NCBI RefSeq assembly: GCF_020405205.1
Contig: NZ_CP084469.1
Location: 3,596,001-3,660,000 of the forward strand
Direction: 5' to 3'
DNA length: 64,000 nt
Source of the DNA: Natrinema salinisoli
GTDB taxonomy: Archaea; Halobacteriota; Halobacteria; Halobacteriales; Natrialbaceae
The notes below the pieces were generated by a model, which was given only the letters and a program-made list of their open reading frames with translations, had not been told where the DNA came from and searched no databases. Shown piece after piece: positions 8,187 to 16,633 of this stretch. The translations under genes were made by a program, and so were the position numbers. The first letter of the stretch is position 1; every line of letters starts with the position of its first letter.

Positions 8187-8592
8187 GTCCTCGCGCGAGG
8201 GCGTCCAGCGGGTTTCGTTCGGACGGAATTGCGTCGCTCACGATCCGTTGAGAGAGCTCCGTACCAGTCCGAATTACGCAGCCGGCATATGGCGGCGCGC
8301 GCTGTTGGCCGTCCGAGTGTAACGAGGGCGGCCAACGACACTGCGCGAGGGATGAGTGAGCGCCGCGAGGTGCGAACGTTAGCGCGGAACCGCAGGTTCC
8401 GCGAACCGTGCGAACGGGCGCTGCGCGCCCGTGAGCAGAAATCGGTTGGGGAGGGCGTGGCCGTTCCCTGTTGTCACGCTAGCAGCACACTCGGTACCGT
8501 CGCCCGCTCCGACTCCCCTCTCCGTCCGGTTCGAAGACGTACAGGTCGGATTGACGGGTTACTTCCGCATTCATTCTCACCACCGAGTCCCG
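8187..8592. other. Long intergenic region between convergent genes, with hairpins
   Basis: A 406-base gap lying between the channel gene (plus) and the HPP-Usp gene (minus), that is, downstream of both. No open frame shows haloarchaeal protein composition. The middle, roughly 8311-8460, is GC-rich and contains two strong short hairpins (8384-8402 and 8414-8432). The wording around them (gcgaacgttagcgcgg ... gtgagcagaaatcggt) is of the kind repeated between genes in Natrialbales genomes, so it may be a dispersed repeat or a structured RNA. Confidence 0.5.
8384..8432. repeat. Paired mini-hairpin element (intergenic copy)
   Basis: Two perfect hairpins, each with an 8-bp stem and a 3-base loop. 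Hairpin 1 is GCGGAACC-GCA-GGTTCCGC (8384-8402), hairpin 2 is ACGGGCGC-TGC-GCGCCCGT (8414-8432), separated by 11 bases. A similar pair (6-bp and 8-bp stems, 3-base loops, 10-base spacer) occurs inside trpA at 55378-55421. The shared geometry suggests one family of palindromic elements. Confidence 0.6.
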
Positions 8593-10017
8593 CTACCGGC
8601 GGCGACCGCGGTGGACGATCGCCACGTCCGCCTCGAGATCGCTCAGCTTCTGGAACGTCGGCGGGGAGACGAACCGCGAGGCGGCCGACCGGTCGGTGCT
8701 CGAGCCGACGAAGACCACGTCGTATCGCGGTGCGACCCGCGAGAGGTAGTCCTCGACCGCCGCGGTGACCACGTGCGTCTCGAACCGGCCCGAAAAGGCG
8801 TCAACGAGGTCCGCCAGCGTACTCTCGGCGGCCCGGCGGCGGGACTCGCTGTCGATACACGTACAGACGCTGATCGTCCGGTCGGACTCTGCAACCCGAA
8901 TCGCGAAATCGAGCATCGCGCGCGCGGTGTCGCCGGCACCTCGAACCGCCACGAGGCTGTCCCGCCATCGGCGTCGCGAAGTTCCGTTCGATCGAAAGGC
9001 GATGACGTCGATCTCGCTGTCGAACAGCCCCGTGATGAACGACGAGAGACCGCCGCTCTCCCGCTCGCCGTACGGCGTGACGATGAGATCGCAGTTTTCC
9101 TGCCGCGCGGTCCGGAGGACCAGTCCGGCGGAGGCCCCACCGTCGGCCGCGACGACGACCTCGCAGGGCACGTCGTACGCCGCCTCGAGATCCGAGGCGA
9201 GGGACTCGAGACGGCGACCGACGTCGGTGGCTGCGCGTTCGGCCGGCGTCGTCGCTTCGTCTCCACTATCCTCGTCGGCTCCGTCTTCCCGTCCGACGGC
9301 GTCCTCGTCGACGACGTCGAAGAGCACCACCTTCCCGGCGTCGTGCGCGCCGGCGATCGAGGCGGCGAACCGCGCGACCGACTCCTCGCCGTCGCCCATC
9401 GGCACGAGCACGTGATCGTCGCCGCTGGTCGTCTGATAGAGGAAGCGAGCGCGCTGTTCGTAGAAGCGATCCCGCCAGAGGACGAAGGCGGCCGCGACGA
9501 ACGAACTCGAGACGACGATCCCGAGGACGTACGCGAACTGCGCGTTCCCGGTGACGAGCACGAGCAGCGCGGTCGAGAACGCCGTCGGCTCCTCGAGGTC
9601 GAGCGCCCAGGTGCAGGCGCCGGTAAAGAAAATGCCGAGGGCGGCACCCGATGCGCTGACGCCGCCGCCGTCCAGCCCGGCCGTGGTCGTGAGCTCGAGC
9701 GCGAGCCAGCCACAGAGCGCCCCGACGGTCATCCCGCCGACGAATTTCGTCGGCGTCGCGTACTTCCCCTCCGGATCCGCAAAGAGCGTGTACGTCCCGG
9801 ACGCGAGCGGCGGGAACAGCAGGAACGAGATCGGCCCGGCCACGTTCGCCACCCACGTCACCGCGGCGATCAGCAGCGGGACGAACACCAGCACCGAGAG
9901 GTGGACGAGGTTCCCCGTGTGCTCGAGCCACCGACCGAACGAATCGAGTTCGCGCCGCTCCAGCCGTCGGAGCCGTCTCGCGAGCGCGTAGAGTCGCGCT
10001 CGGACCCGCTCGAGCAT
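8593..10017 (-). CDS. HPP family membrane protein fused to Usp-like domains
   Basis: A 474-residue protein. Residues ~30-190 contain four or five hydrophobic segments matching the HPP integral-membrane family (LLIAAVTWVANVAGPISFLL, the stretch FPPLASGTYTLFADPEGKYA, then KFVGGMTVGALCGWLAL). The soluble C-terminal part holds one or two universal-stress-like alpha/beta units (DHVLVPMGDGEESVARFAAS; DSLVAVRGAGDTARAMLDFA; final ADVAIVHRGRRR). Bacterial HPP proteins have been linked to nitrite transport, but the haloarchaeal fusion is uncharacterised; the Usp moiety suggests nucleotide or stress control of transport. It converges on the potassium channel gene and closes the ion/stress block. Confidence 0.82.
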   Translation of the reverse strand: MLERVRARLYALARRLRRLERRELDSFGRWLEHTGNLVHLSVLVFVPLLIAAVTWVANVAGPISFLLFPPLASGTYTLFADPEGKYATPTKFVGGMTVGALCGWLALELTTTAGLDGGGVSASGAALGIFFTGACTWALDLEEPTAFSTALLVLVTGNAQFAYVLGIVVSSSFVAAAFVLWRDRFYEQRARFLYQTTSGDDHVLVPMGDGEESVARFAASIAGAHDAGKVVLFDVVDEDAVGREDGADEDSGDEATTPAERAATDVGRRLESLASDLEAAYDVPCEVVVAADGGASAGLVLRTARQENCDLIVTPYGERESGGLSSFITGLFDSEIDVIAFRSNGTSRRRWRDSLVAVRGAGDTARAMLDFAIRVAESDRTISVCTCIDSESRRRAAESTLADLVDAFSGRFETHVVTAAVEDYLSRVAPRYDVVFVGSSTDRSAASRFVSPPTFQKLSDLEADVAIVHRGRRR

Positions 10018-10124
10018 ATGCCCTCCGTTGGTGACGGCTCGACCAAAACTGTTCGGCTTCGATGGGACCTGCTGGCGGCTCGTCGCTGTGGTTCGTTCAG
10101 TTCACCGGCGGTAGCCAGGCTCCG

Positions 10125-10760
10125 TTATTCGGGTGCGCCCTCGAGAATGTCGACCCCGCTCGAGGCGCCGATCCGTTCGGCACCGGCCTCGAGCATCGCG
10201 ATCGCCTCGTCGTAGCTGCCGACCCCGCCGCTGGCCTTGACCGGGAGGTACTCGCTCATGAGTTCGACGTCCTCGAGGGTGGCGCCGCCGTCAGAAAATC
10301 CGGTCGACGTCTTGACCATCGCGGCGTCGGCCGCTTCGGCGGCCTCGCAGGCCCGCCGCTTCTCGGCGTCGGTCAGGAGTGCGGTTTCGATGATCACCTT
10401 CACGGGGATCGGCACGGCGGCGACCAGTTCCGCCAGTTCGGCCCTGACTGCGTCGTCCTCACCGGCTTTCAACCGACCGACGTTGATGACGACGTCGAGT
10501 TCGTCCGCGCTGTCCTTCCAGGCCGCGACACCCTCCTTTCGCTTCACCTCGGGGGCCTGCTGCCCGTGCGGGAAGGCGATCACCGTCGCGAGCGTTACGT
10601 CGGGAGCGTGCTCGGCAGCCATTTCGACCGCGTAGGGCGGGATACAGGCGTTCATTCCGTGTTCCGCGGCCGCATCGAGGACGCTGCGGACGTCGGCGGG
10701 CGTCGTCTCGGGGCCGAGGACGGTGTGATCGATCAGGGGGGCGAGTTCGCTACGGTCCAT
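10125..10760 (-). CDS. deoC: Deoxyribose-phosphate aldolase
   Basis: A 211-residue class I aldolase that splits 2-deoxyribose 5-phosphate to glyceraldehyde 3-phosphate and acetaldehyde in deoxynucleoside catabolism. The Schiff-base lysine lies in [16 protein letters not shown], the second active-site lysine in [12 protein letters not shown], and the N-terminal [12 protein letters not shown] is the family opening. The ATG at 10760 is preferred because [13 protein letters not shown] is the normal N terminus, whereas the nine upstream codons are basic and unconserved. The uridine phosphorylase at 19021 could provide deoxyribose 1-phosphate; a phosphopentomutase would be needed and is not seen here. 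Confidence 0.93.
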   Translation of the reverse strand: MDRSELAPLIDHTVLGPETTPADVRSVLDAAAEHGMNACIPPYAVEMAAEHAPDVTLATVIAFPHGQQAPEVKRKEGVAAWKDSADELDVVINVGRLKAGEDDAVRAELAELVAAVPIPVKVIIETALLTDAEKRRACEAAEAADAAMVKTSTGFSDGGATLEDVELMSEYLPVKASGGVGSYDEAIAMLEAGAERIGASSGVDILEGAPE

Positions 10761-10870
10761 ACCCCTCTCGAGTCGCCGGACGGCCAAAAAGGTCGCTTAC
10801 TGATTTGGCGACTGGCTCTCGAGAGTCAGTGGTTACTTTAGCGTAGCCGCATCCGAGACACCGTTCGGTA

Positions 10871-11305
10871 TCAGTTCGGATCGTACGGGTTCGTCGCCGT
10901 GTCGAGGCGATAGACGTCCGCGGCTGCATCGAAGTCGTCGTCGAACGCGTACAGATAGCCCAGTCCCTCCGTTTGCATGTACGCGATCAGACACGCATCG
11001 ACGAAGGAGAGCGGTTCGTGCTGTCTGAACAGTGCTTTCCCCGTCGCGAGCGCGTCCGCGGTGAGCGAGTCGATGTGGAAGCGAGCGTTTCTCTCGAGGC
11101 GATTGAGGAGGTCGACGGCTGCGTCGTGGCCGGCATGGGTGACCAGGCCGTTGAGCGTTTCCGCGAGTACGTAATCGAGGATGACCGCTTCCGGAAGGGA
11201 CCCATCGTCGATTCCTCGGAGTATCGGAAGCGCATCGTCGTGAGCGCTATCTCGTCGATAGGCCGCTGCAAAGAGAACGGTCGTATCGAGTAGTACACGT
11301 GGCAT
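10871..11305 (-). CDS. vapC: PIN-domain ribonuclease toxin, VapC-like
   Basis: A 144-residue PIN domain. Metal-binding acidic residues are seen in VLLDTTVLFAAAYRRD (first Asp), YVLAETLNGL (Glu), SFVDACLIAY (Asp) and AFDDDFDAA (Asp). VapC toxins are magnesium-dependent RNases that cut tRNA or rRNA when released from the antitoxin. The start abuts the last base of the upstream vapB-like gene, so the two are co-translated. The order antitoxin-toxin is canonical. Confidence 0.88.
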   Translation of the reverse strand: MPRVLLDTTVLFAAAYRRDSAHDDALPILRGIDDGSLPEAVILDYVLAETLNGLVTHAGHDAAVDLLNRLERNARFHIDSLTADALATGKALFRQHEPLSFVDACLIAYMQTEGLGYLYAFDDDFDAAADVYRLDTATNPYDPN

Positions 11306-11557
11306 CTACTCGACATCGACGCCCCAGGCGTCGTGTTCGGCAGCGACGTCGGTTGTTTCCTGCCCATCGTATCCATCGAACCCGGAGAGCGTTCCCGTTT
11401 CCTGCTGGACGACCCGAACGCGGACGCTCCCGTCGTCTTCGAGCTGCCACCGGAGCTGATCGCCGTCGTCGATCCCGAGCTCGTGGCGAATCCGAGCCGG
11501 GATGTTCGCCTGATTTCCCGACACCTTGCTTTCGGCGTCAGTTCGATCGCTGCTCAT
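11306..11557 (-). CDS. vapB: AbrB/SpoVT-type antitoxin, VapB-like
   Basis: An 83-residue protein. The N-terminal ~50 residues form a swapped-hairpin AbrB DNA-binding domain (SKVSGNQANIPARIRHELGIDDGDQLRW is the recognisable region, with the A-x-I-P-x-x-I-R core). The acidic C-terminal tail after residue ~55 would wrap and inhibit the toxin. It binds its own promoter with the toxin for autoregulation. No gene separates it from vapC; the region upstream (11558-11691) is the divergent promoter shared with the RNA-ligase-like gene. Confidence 0.87.
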   Translation of the reverse strand: MSSDRTDAESKVSGNQANIPARIRHELGIDDGDQLRWQLEDDGSVRVRVVQQETGTLSGFDGYDGQETTDVAAEHDAWGVDVE

Positions 11558-11691
11558 GTTCTACGAAACGGGAGTTGCCGTGAAAAGCCTAGTGTGTCAC
11601 TACACTACTCTGTCGGAGCCCCTAACTCCGCCGTAACTCGAGCGCCCGAGCAGAGAGTTGAAGCCACTAGAACGTGTGTCTCAGATCACAC

Positions 11692-12540
11692 GTGAAGGAA
11701 TACCCGTCCATCCCGCACGCCGCGAACGCGCCAGACGAGTGCTTCGATGACGGGCACCTCTGGCTCCTCGAGAAGATCGACGGCGCGCAGCTTCGGTTTC
11801 AACTGCTGGAGTCGGGGCTTATCCGGTTCGGCGATCGGGATCGGTGGTATACGGATCCGGCTGCGATTCCCGACCCGTACCAGCACGCCGTCCGTCACGT
11901 TCGGGAGCGCCTCGATCGGGACGCGCTCCGACGCGCCGTCGACGACGTCGAGACCATCGTCTTCTTCGGCGAGGCGACCCACCGGCACGCGATCGACTAC
12001 GACTGGGATCGGCTGCCGTCGTTCCTCGGGTTCGATATCTGGTCCGCCGAGACGGACCGATTCTACCCGCCCGATACAGTCGAACGGATCTTCGATCGGA
12101 TCGGGCTCCGACCGGTGAACGCCTTCGAGCGGGAGCGTCACACCCGGGATTTCGATCCGGAATCGTACACCGTCCCGCAGTCGAAGTGGTACGACGGCCC
12201 GGCCGAGGGTGTTATAATCCGGAACAAACGCGGGCAACGGGCAAAGCTACTCCACCCGACCGTTCGGGACGTCGACGAGTCGGTTCCGGTCGACGCAGCA
12301 GCACCGGCGCTGGCCGCCGAATACGCGACCGACCGGCGGATCCAGAAGGTCGCGACTGAACTCGAGGATCGAGGGCATCCCGTCACGTTCGAGACGCTTT
12401 ACGAGCGAGTCCTCGAGGATATCGTTCGCGAAGAGCACGCGCAACTCTATCGCGGAGACGGGACCGTCGATCTGGAACCGTTTCGGTCGGCGGTCGGGAG
12501 GCTAGTCCGACGGTTTCTCGAAAATCGGCACGGCCGGTGA
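11692..12540 (+). CDS. RNA ligase family protein
   Basis: A 282-residue nucleotidyltransferase-fold protein. Motif I is LLEKIDGAQLRF, where the lysine of K-x-D-G would carry AMP; the later EGVIIRNKRG and AKLLHP segments match motifs IV and V. Such proteins join or repair RNA 5'-phosphate/3'-hydroxyl ends. A C-terminal helical part follows from about residue 200. The GTG at 11692 (VKEYPSIPHAAN) is preferred to the ATG at 11674, whose extra codons MCLRSH are atypical. It is divergent from vapBC, an RNase toxin pair. Substrate unknown; no partner gene is adjacent. Confidence 0.72.
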   Translation: MKEYPSIPHAANAPDECFDDGHLWLLEKIDGAQLRFQLLESGLIRFGDRDRWYTDPAAIPDPYQHAVRHVRERLDRDALRRAVDDVETIVFFGEATHRHAIDYDWDRLPSFLGFDIWSAETDRFYPPDTVERIFDRIGLRPVNAFERERHTRDFDPESYTVPQSKWYDGPAEGVIIRNKRGQRAKLLHPTVRDVDESVPVDAAAPALAAEYATDRRIQKVATELEDRGHPVTFETLYERVLEDIVREEHAQLYRGDGTVDLEPFRSAVGRLVRRFLENRHGR

Positions 12541-12684
12541 CCCGCCCGTCGAGGCGATCACCGGAATCGTCGTCACTCTGTTCGAGATCTCGTCCCGCTG
12601 CGAGCCCTGCAATATCGAATTCCAGCATTGGACTGGTAGATGATTATAATCTATAATAAATAAAATTATAATACCAACATAGTA

Positions 12685-12695
12685 TGATTTAATCC
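12685..12695 (+). promoter_or_regulatory. TATA element in AT-rich promoter of the Tat-exported domain protein
   Basis: TGATTTAATCC is about 31 bases upstream of the ATG at 12721. It sits in an unusually AT-rich tract (about 12640-12695) that contrasts with the GC-rich surroundings. Confidence 0.45.
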
Positions 12696-12720
12696 CCTCC
12701 GTTGCATACTCCTATTTGCA

Positions 12721-13605
12721 ATGATTGAAGAGAAATCACGTCGGAAATTTATAACGGGTGCAGCGACAGCAGTCACGGGACTCGGAGCGCTCGGAGGGAC
12801 GGGAACCGTCGCCGCCGACGACGTCGACATCCCTCTCTCTACGTCCGGTGACGACTGGACGGTCGGCGTCTCGGCCGAGCAGTACGATACGTCGGACCAA
12901 CAGGGTGCACGCCTCGAGGACGTCTACAGCGGCGACCGATCGAATATCGTCGTCGACGGTCTGGATACGGTCGTTTACGACGGATCCGTAACGCGGAACG
13001 CCCGGAGAGACGCGTCGTCCAGCGAGGTGAACGTGACGACGTCGTACGTCACTGAAGCGTACATGTCCGCGATGGTGCCCGTCGCGGACGGGACCGTCGA
13101 TCTGTACCAGCTGGCCCTCGTAGCCAAGGACAGGCCCGCGATCCTTCTCGAGAGCGAGGCCACGATCGACGCGAGCGGCGATTTCACGTTCTTTACGATC
13201 GCCACCCCCACGATCGGTTCCGACGGGGGGGCAGACAACGAGGCGTGGCTGACCGATCGGGACGGGTACGACGTCATCGTCGCCGCCCACGACGGACAGT
13301 ACGTTGCCTTCGCCCAGCGACAGGACTGGCGGAAAGAGTTCGACGGGCAACGAATCGGCACCGTCGACGGCAAGACGGCCTGGGACGACATTTACACCGA
13401 TAACGACGGGTGGATCGACAGCAACGAGTCCAATCAGGGTCGTATCGACGTCGGCGTCGGACTCTACGGTGGCGACGTCGACAGCCTGTCGTGGCTGACC
13501 GGAATCGGAATCGGCGGGAGCGAGGACGAGGCCGTCTCGAACGCCGTCTCCGTGGTCGACAACGGGTACGAGTCGGAACGCGAGAAGTACATCCCCTGGT
13601 CGTAA
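12721..13605 (+). CDS. Tat-exported protein resembling a stand-alone glucoamylase N-terminal domain
   Basis: A 294-residue protein with a Tat signal peptide (SRRKFITGAATAVTGLGALGG). The mature part resembles the all-beta glucodextranase/GH15 N-terminal domain: an early RLEDVYSGDRSNIVVDGLDTV segment corresponds to the E-x-Y-Y-P region, DFTFFTIATPTIG to the L-y-l-x-x-P-h strand, GTVDGKTAWDDI to the G-x-s-D-g-w region, and the terminal GIGGSEDEAVSNAVSVVDNG to the L-g-F-G-x-x-x-x-E-A helix. It stops at the point (YIPWS) where the catalytic (alpha/alpha)6 barrel would begin. No catalytic domain follows downstream. It may bind starch-like polymers, or be a relic. Family assignment is by pattern only. 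Confidence 0.6.
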   Translation: MIEEKSRRKFITGAATAVTGLGALGGTGTVAADDVDIPLSTSGDDWTVGVSAEQYDTSDQQGARLEDVYSGDRSNIVVDGLDTVVYDGSVTRNARRDASSSEVNVTTSYVTEAYMSAMVPVADGTVDLYQLALVAKDRPAILLESEATIDASGDFTFFTIATPTIGSDGGADNEAWLTDRDGYDVIVAAHDGQYVAFAQRQDWRKEFDGQRIGTVDGKTAWDDIYTDNDGWIDSNESNQGRIDVGVGLYGGDVDSLSWLTGIGIGGSEDEAVSNAVSVVDNGYESEREKYIPWS

Positions 13606-13964
13606 CGCGACGGGTATCGACCACTCCCCGTGAACCACCGGGGAGTGCTGGTTCAGCGCGATTCGTCCGGACGACCCGAATCGATTCCGACCCGATTTCT
13701 TGTGAGTTGGCTTCCCCATCCGGACCGGATCGAGATCCCCCTCCAATGAGGGGCCGTCGACGTTCGACAGCACACTGCTCTCCACGCGCGGGCTGTGTCG
13801 GTGTGACTTCTCTGTGAGACTCGAACCCGGATCCGAAGTCGTTCGGCGACGAGGTTCCGAACCCGGTTAGCGGCCCGACGGGGTGTTCACATACCCATAT
13901 GAATTTTCATGAACGACCAAAACTTTAATCATTATGAGTGTACTTTAGGGGTCGAGGGGTCCGA
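13606..13964. other. Intergenic region between two Tat-exported proteins
   Basis: 359 bases without a convincing gene. It holds the hairpin at 13622-13647 near its start and an AT-rich promoter (CTTTAATCATTA at about 13922-13933) near its end. The middle is GC-rich and featureless to my eye. Confidence 0.5.
13622..13647 (+). terminator. Hairpin after the glucoamylase-N-like gene
   Basis: CACTCCCC (13622-13629) pairs with GGGGAGTG (13640-13647) around a 10-base loop, 16 bases after the stop at 13605. There is no strong T-run, so termination is a possibility rather than a firm call. Confidence 0.4.
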
Positions 13965-15260
13965 ATGATAGACAACAACACGCAATCATCGACAGGGGAA
14001 TCGAGCGCTGATTCAGAGACGGACAACACGACTGTAGACGGTGGGGGCCGCGACCTCGCACGCCGGACACTTCTGAAAGCCACCGGTACTGCTACGGCGG
14101 TGGCGACCGGTATCGGGGCGTTCTCCGGCAACGCGGCAGCACTCAGCTGTGGCGACTACCTCGACGCCCCGAGCGGGTATCCGCACCTGAACTACGGGCG
14201 GCTCAACGGTATCCGGTCGGGCATGAAATACCGGTTCGTGAACGCCCACAGCGGAAACGTCCTCGACGTCTCGAACGCGTCTCCGGACGACGGCGCGAAC
14301 GTCCACCAGTGGGCCTGGGCCGACGGGGACAATCAGGTCTGGCGACTCGAGCGCGTCGCCGACGGCCAGTACAGATTCGTCGCCGAACACAGCGGAAAGG
14401 TCCTCGACGTCACAGGCGGGTCCGCCGATAACGGAGCCAATATCCACCAGTGGGAGTGGGTCGGCAACGACAACCAGAAGTGGCACGTGGACTCGGTCGG
14501 CGACAACGGTGAACACCGGTTGCGGGCCGCTCACAGCGACAAGGTCGCCGACGTCTTCGATGGGTCCACGGACGACGGCGCGAACGTCCACCAGTGGGGC
14601 TGGCACGGCGGCGACAACCAGAAGTGGTTCCCCGAGTTCGCCCACAACGACGGGACGCTGCTCGTCTTCACGCACGGCTGGCTCGAGGAGATCGGCGGAA
14701 GCGCCGAGGATCAGGCTTACAACGCGGAAGTCGCGCTTCGCGAAGCGGGCTACGATGGCCCGGTCATCGGCAACGAATACGACTCGCTCGACCTGGACTG
14801 GTGGGACGCCACGGACGAGGCCGAACGCGCCGGCCGCATCTTCGGCGACTGGCTGGCGCGGTTCCGCCAACGTAACCCTTCGACCACCGTCCGGGTCATG
14901 GGCCACTCGCTGGGCGCGATGATGACACTATCTGCACTGAACCGGCTGGCCGATCGCGGAGAGTGGATCCACTCGTTGGACCTGGTGGGCGGTGCCGTCG
15001 ACCACGACTCTATCGGCGATACCTGGACGAACGGCGTCGAGAACGCCGTCGGCGAGGTCCACAACTATCACAGCTACAACGATAGCATCCTCGACGTCAT
15101 CTACGAGGTCGGCGAGTGGGACGACGCACTCGGCTACTCCGGTGCCGAGGGGTGGACACCCGACAACTATTCCGACCACGACGTCTCCGACGACGTCGGC
15201 TCACACTGCGAGTACTTCAAACGCGGCGGCTGTATGCACCGCGTCGTCGCCAACTGGTGA
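13965..15260 (+). CDS. Tat-exported ricin-B lectin / alpha-beta hydrolase
   Basis: A 431-residue secreted protein. A Tat signal (ARRTLLKATGTATAVATG) follows an acidic leader of about 30 residues. Residues ~80-215 form a ricin-type beta-trefoil: three repeats, each with a V-L-D-V-like core and a dNQkW block (GDNQVWRL, NDNQKWHV, GDNQKWFP). After that comes an alpha/beta hydrolase domain beginning LLVFTHGWLEEIGG, with the nucleophile elbow VMGHSLGAMM and a C-terminal region rich in His/Asp candidates (YSDHDVSDDVGSHCEYF). It is probably a carbohydrate-anchored lipase or esterase. The ATG at 13965 fits the promoter; an ATG at 13938 would add nine odd residues (MYFRGRGVR). Confidence 0.82.
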   Translation: MIDNNTQSSTGESSADSETDNTTVDGGGRDLARRTLLKATGTATAVATGIGAFSGNAAALSCGDYLDAPSGYPHLNYGRLNGIRSGMKYRFVNAHSGNVLDVSNASPDDGANVHQWAWADGDNQVWRLERVADGQYRFVAEHSGKVLDVTGGSADNGANIHQWEWVGNDNQKWHVDSVGDNGEHRLRAAHSDKVADVFDGSTDDGANVHQWGWHGGDNQKWFPEFAHNDGTLLVFTHGWLEEIGGSAEDQAYNAEVALREAGYDGPVIGNEYDSLDLDWWDATDEAERAGRIFGDWLARFRQRNPSTTVRVMGHSLGAMMTLSALNRLADRGEWIHSLDLVGGAVDHDSIGDTWTNGVENAVGEVHNYHSYNDSILDVIYEVGEWDDALGYSGAEGWTPDNYSDHDVSDDVGSHCEYFKRGGCMHRVVANW

Positions 15261-15509
15261 GGCGGGGTACTCGACTGACCACCAAACCCACCCGGAATAC
15301 GTCCGTTGGGCCGTCGAAGAAGCCTGTTTCGTCACGGGACGGTCTCACCCGAACCTGTGGCTACCGTGTCAGACACCGCAGTCGCTGGAGATCTCGAGGT
15401 GACCTCCTGATTGGCAATCACCGTGATGATTCACTGGTCGGGCCGCCGGATTTCGTTTCCGGGTACGGCCGACAGCATCCTTTTCAGCGTTGCCATGTAA
15501 CCGATCCAC

Positions 15510-16523
15510 ATGGACGAGGGCGAACCCGGCGTTGTTCCGGCCATCGAATCCACCGCCGAGGACATCGCCGAGATGCGGACTCGCGGTGCGGCGACGATTG
15601 CAGACGCAGCCGCGGCGGCGCTGGCGACCCAGGCCGACCGATCCACCGCCGAGACTCCGGCGGCGTTCCGACGGGAGCTACGGGCCGCCGCCAGAACGCT
15701 CTACGAGACCCGGCCGACCGCGGTGAGCCTCCCCAACGCGCTCCGGTACGTGCTTCGCGGCATGGACGGCGACACCGTCGCCGACCTCCGGGCGTCGACC
15801 ATCGCCCGCGCCGAAGCGTTCCAGCGCGATCTCGCGCGGGCCCAGGAGACCCTCGGCGAAATCGGCGCGAACCGGCTCCAGGACGGCGACGTCGTCATGA
15901 CCCACTGTCACTCGACGGACGCCCTCTCGTGTATCGAGGCCGCACTCGAGGACGGGAAAGCCCTCGAGGCGATCGTCAAGGAAACACGACCCAGGAAACA
16001 GGGCCACATCACGGCGCGGCAGTTGCGCGAGTGGGACGTCCCGGTGACGCTAATCGTGGACAACGCGGCCCGCCGCTACCTCGACGGGACGGATCACGTG
16101 CTCGTCGGGGCCGACAGCATCGCGGCGGACGGCAGCGTGATCAACAAGATCGGGACGAGCGGGCTGGCGGTCAACGCCCGCGAGCGCGGCGTGCCGCTGA
16201 TGGTCGCGGCCCAGACGATCAAACTTCATCCCGATACGATGACGGGCCACACCGTCGAGATCGAACTGCGTGACGAGAGCGAAGTGCTGACCGACGAGGA
16301 GCGAGCGTCGATCGTCGATTCCGAACCGACTGGTGGGGACGATGGCGAACGCAGCTCCGAGACGGACGGGCCGCTGACCGTCGAGAACCCTGCATTCGAC
16401 GTGACGCCGGCGCGGTACGTCGATGCGATCGTCACCGAACGCGGCCAGTTCCCGCCGGAAAGCATCGTGACGCTCATGCGCGAATTATTCGGCGAGACGA
16501 CCGGCGAACCCTGGGAGGCGTGA
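15510..16523 (+). CDS. Ribose-1,5-bisphosphate isomerase
   Basis: A 337-residue member of the eIF2B/MtnA-like family that converts ribose 1,5-bisphosphate to ribulose 1,5-bisphosphate. The catalytic cysteine is in VMTHCHSTDAL at residue 133 and the catalytic aspartate in LVGADSIAADG at residue 202, the same numbers I recall for the Thermococcus enzyme; NKIGTSGLAV follows as in the family. An acidic insertion (~residues 265-285) is haloarchaeal. With the PfkB kinase at 17574 and uridine phosphorylase at 19021 it suggests nucleoside ribose breakdown through pentose bisphosphates. Translation initiation factor eIF2B-like annotation is the usual misnaming. Confidence 0.88.
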   Translation: MDEGEPGVVPAIESTAEDIAEMRTRGAATIADAAAAALATQADRSTAETPAAFRRELRAAARTLYETRPTAVSLPNALRYVLRGMDGDTVADLRASTIARAEAFQRDLARAQETLGEIGANRLQDGDVVMTHCHSTDALSCIEAALEDGKALEAIVKETRPRKQGHITARQLREWDVPVTLIVDNAARRYLDGTDHVLVGADSIAADGSVINKIGTSGLAVNARERGVPLMVAAQTIKLHPDTMTGHTVEIELRDESEVLTDEERASIVDSEPTGGDDGERSSETDGPLTVENPAFDVTPARYVDAIVTERGQFPPESIVTLMRELFGETTGEPWEA

Positions 16524-16633
16524 TCTCACGCGGGCCGCGCGTCGCGATCACTGTCGCTCCCCACGATAATTTTCAGCAGTACGATCCGTCGATAATCGGA
16601 AAGTGTTAGTCACTGGTGTAAACTATACCCCCT

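Noticed and set aside
8431-10215. A 594-codon plus-strand frame opposite the HPP-Usp gene
   Set aside because: Arg/Gly/Glu-rich shadow of the minus-strand gene; no domain and no promoter.
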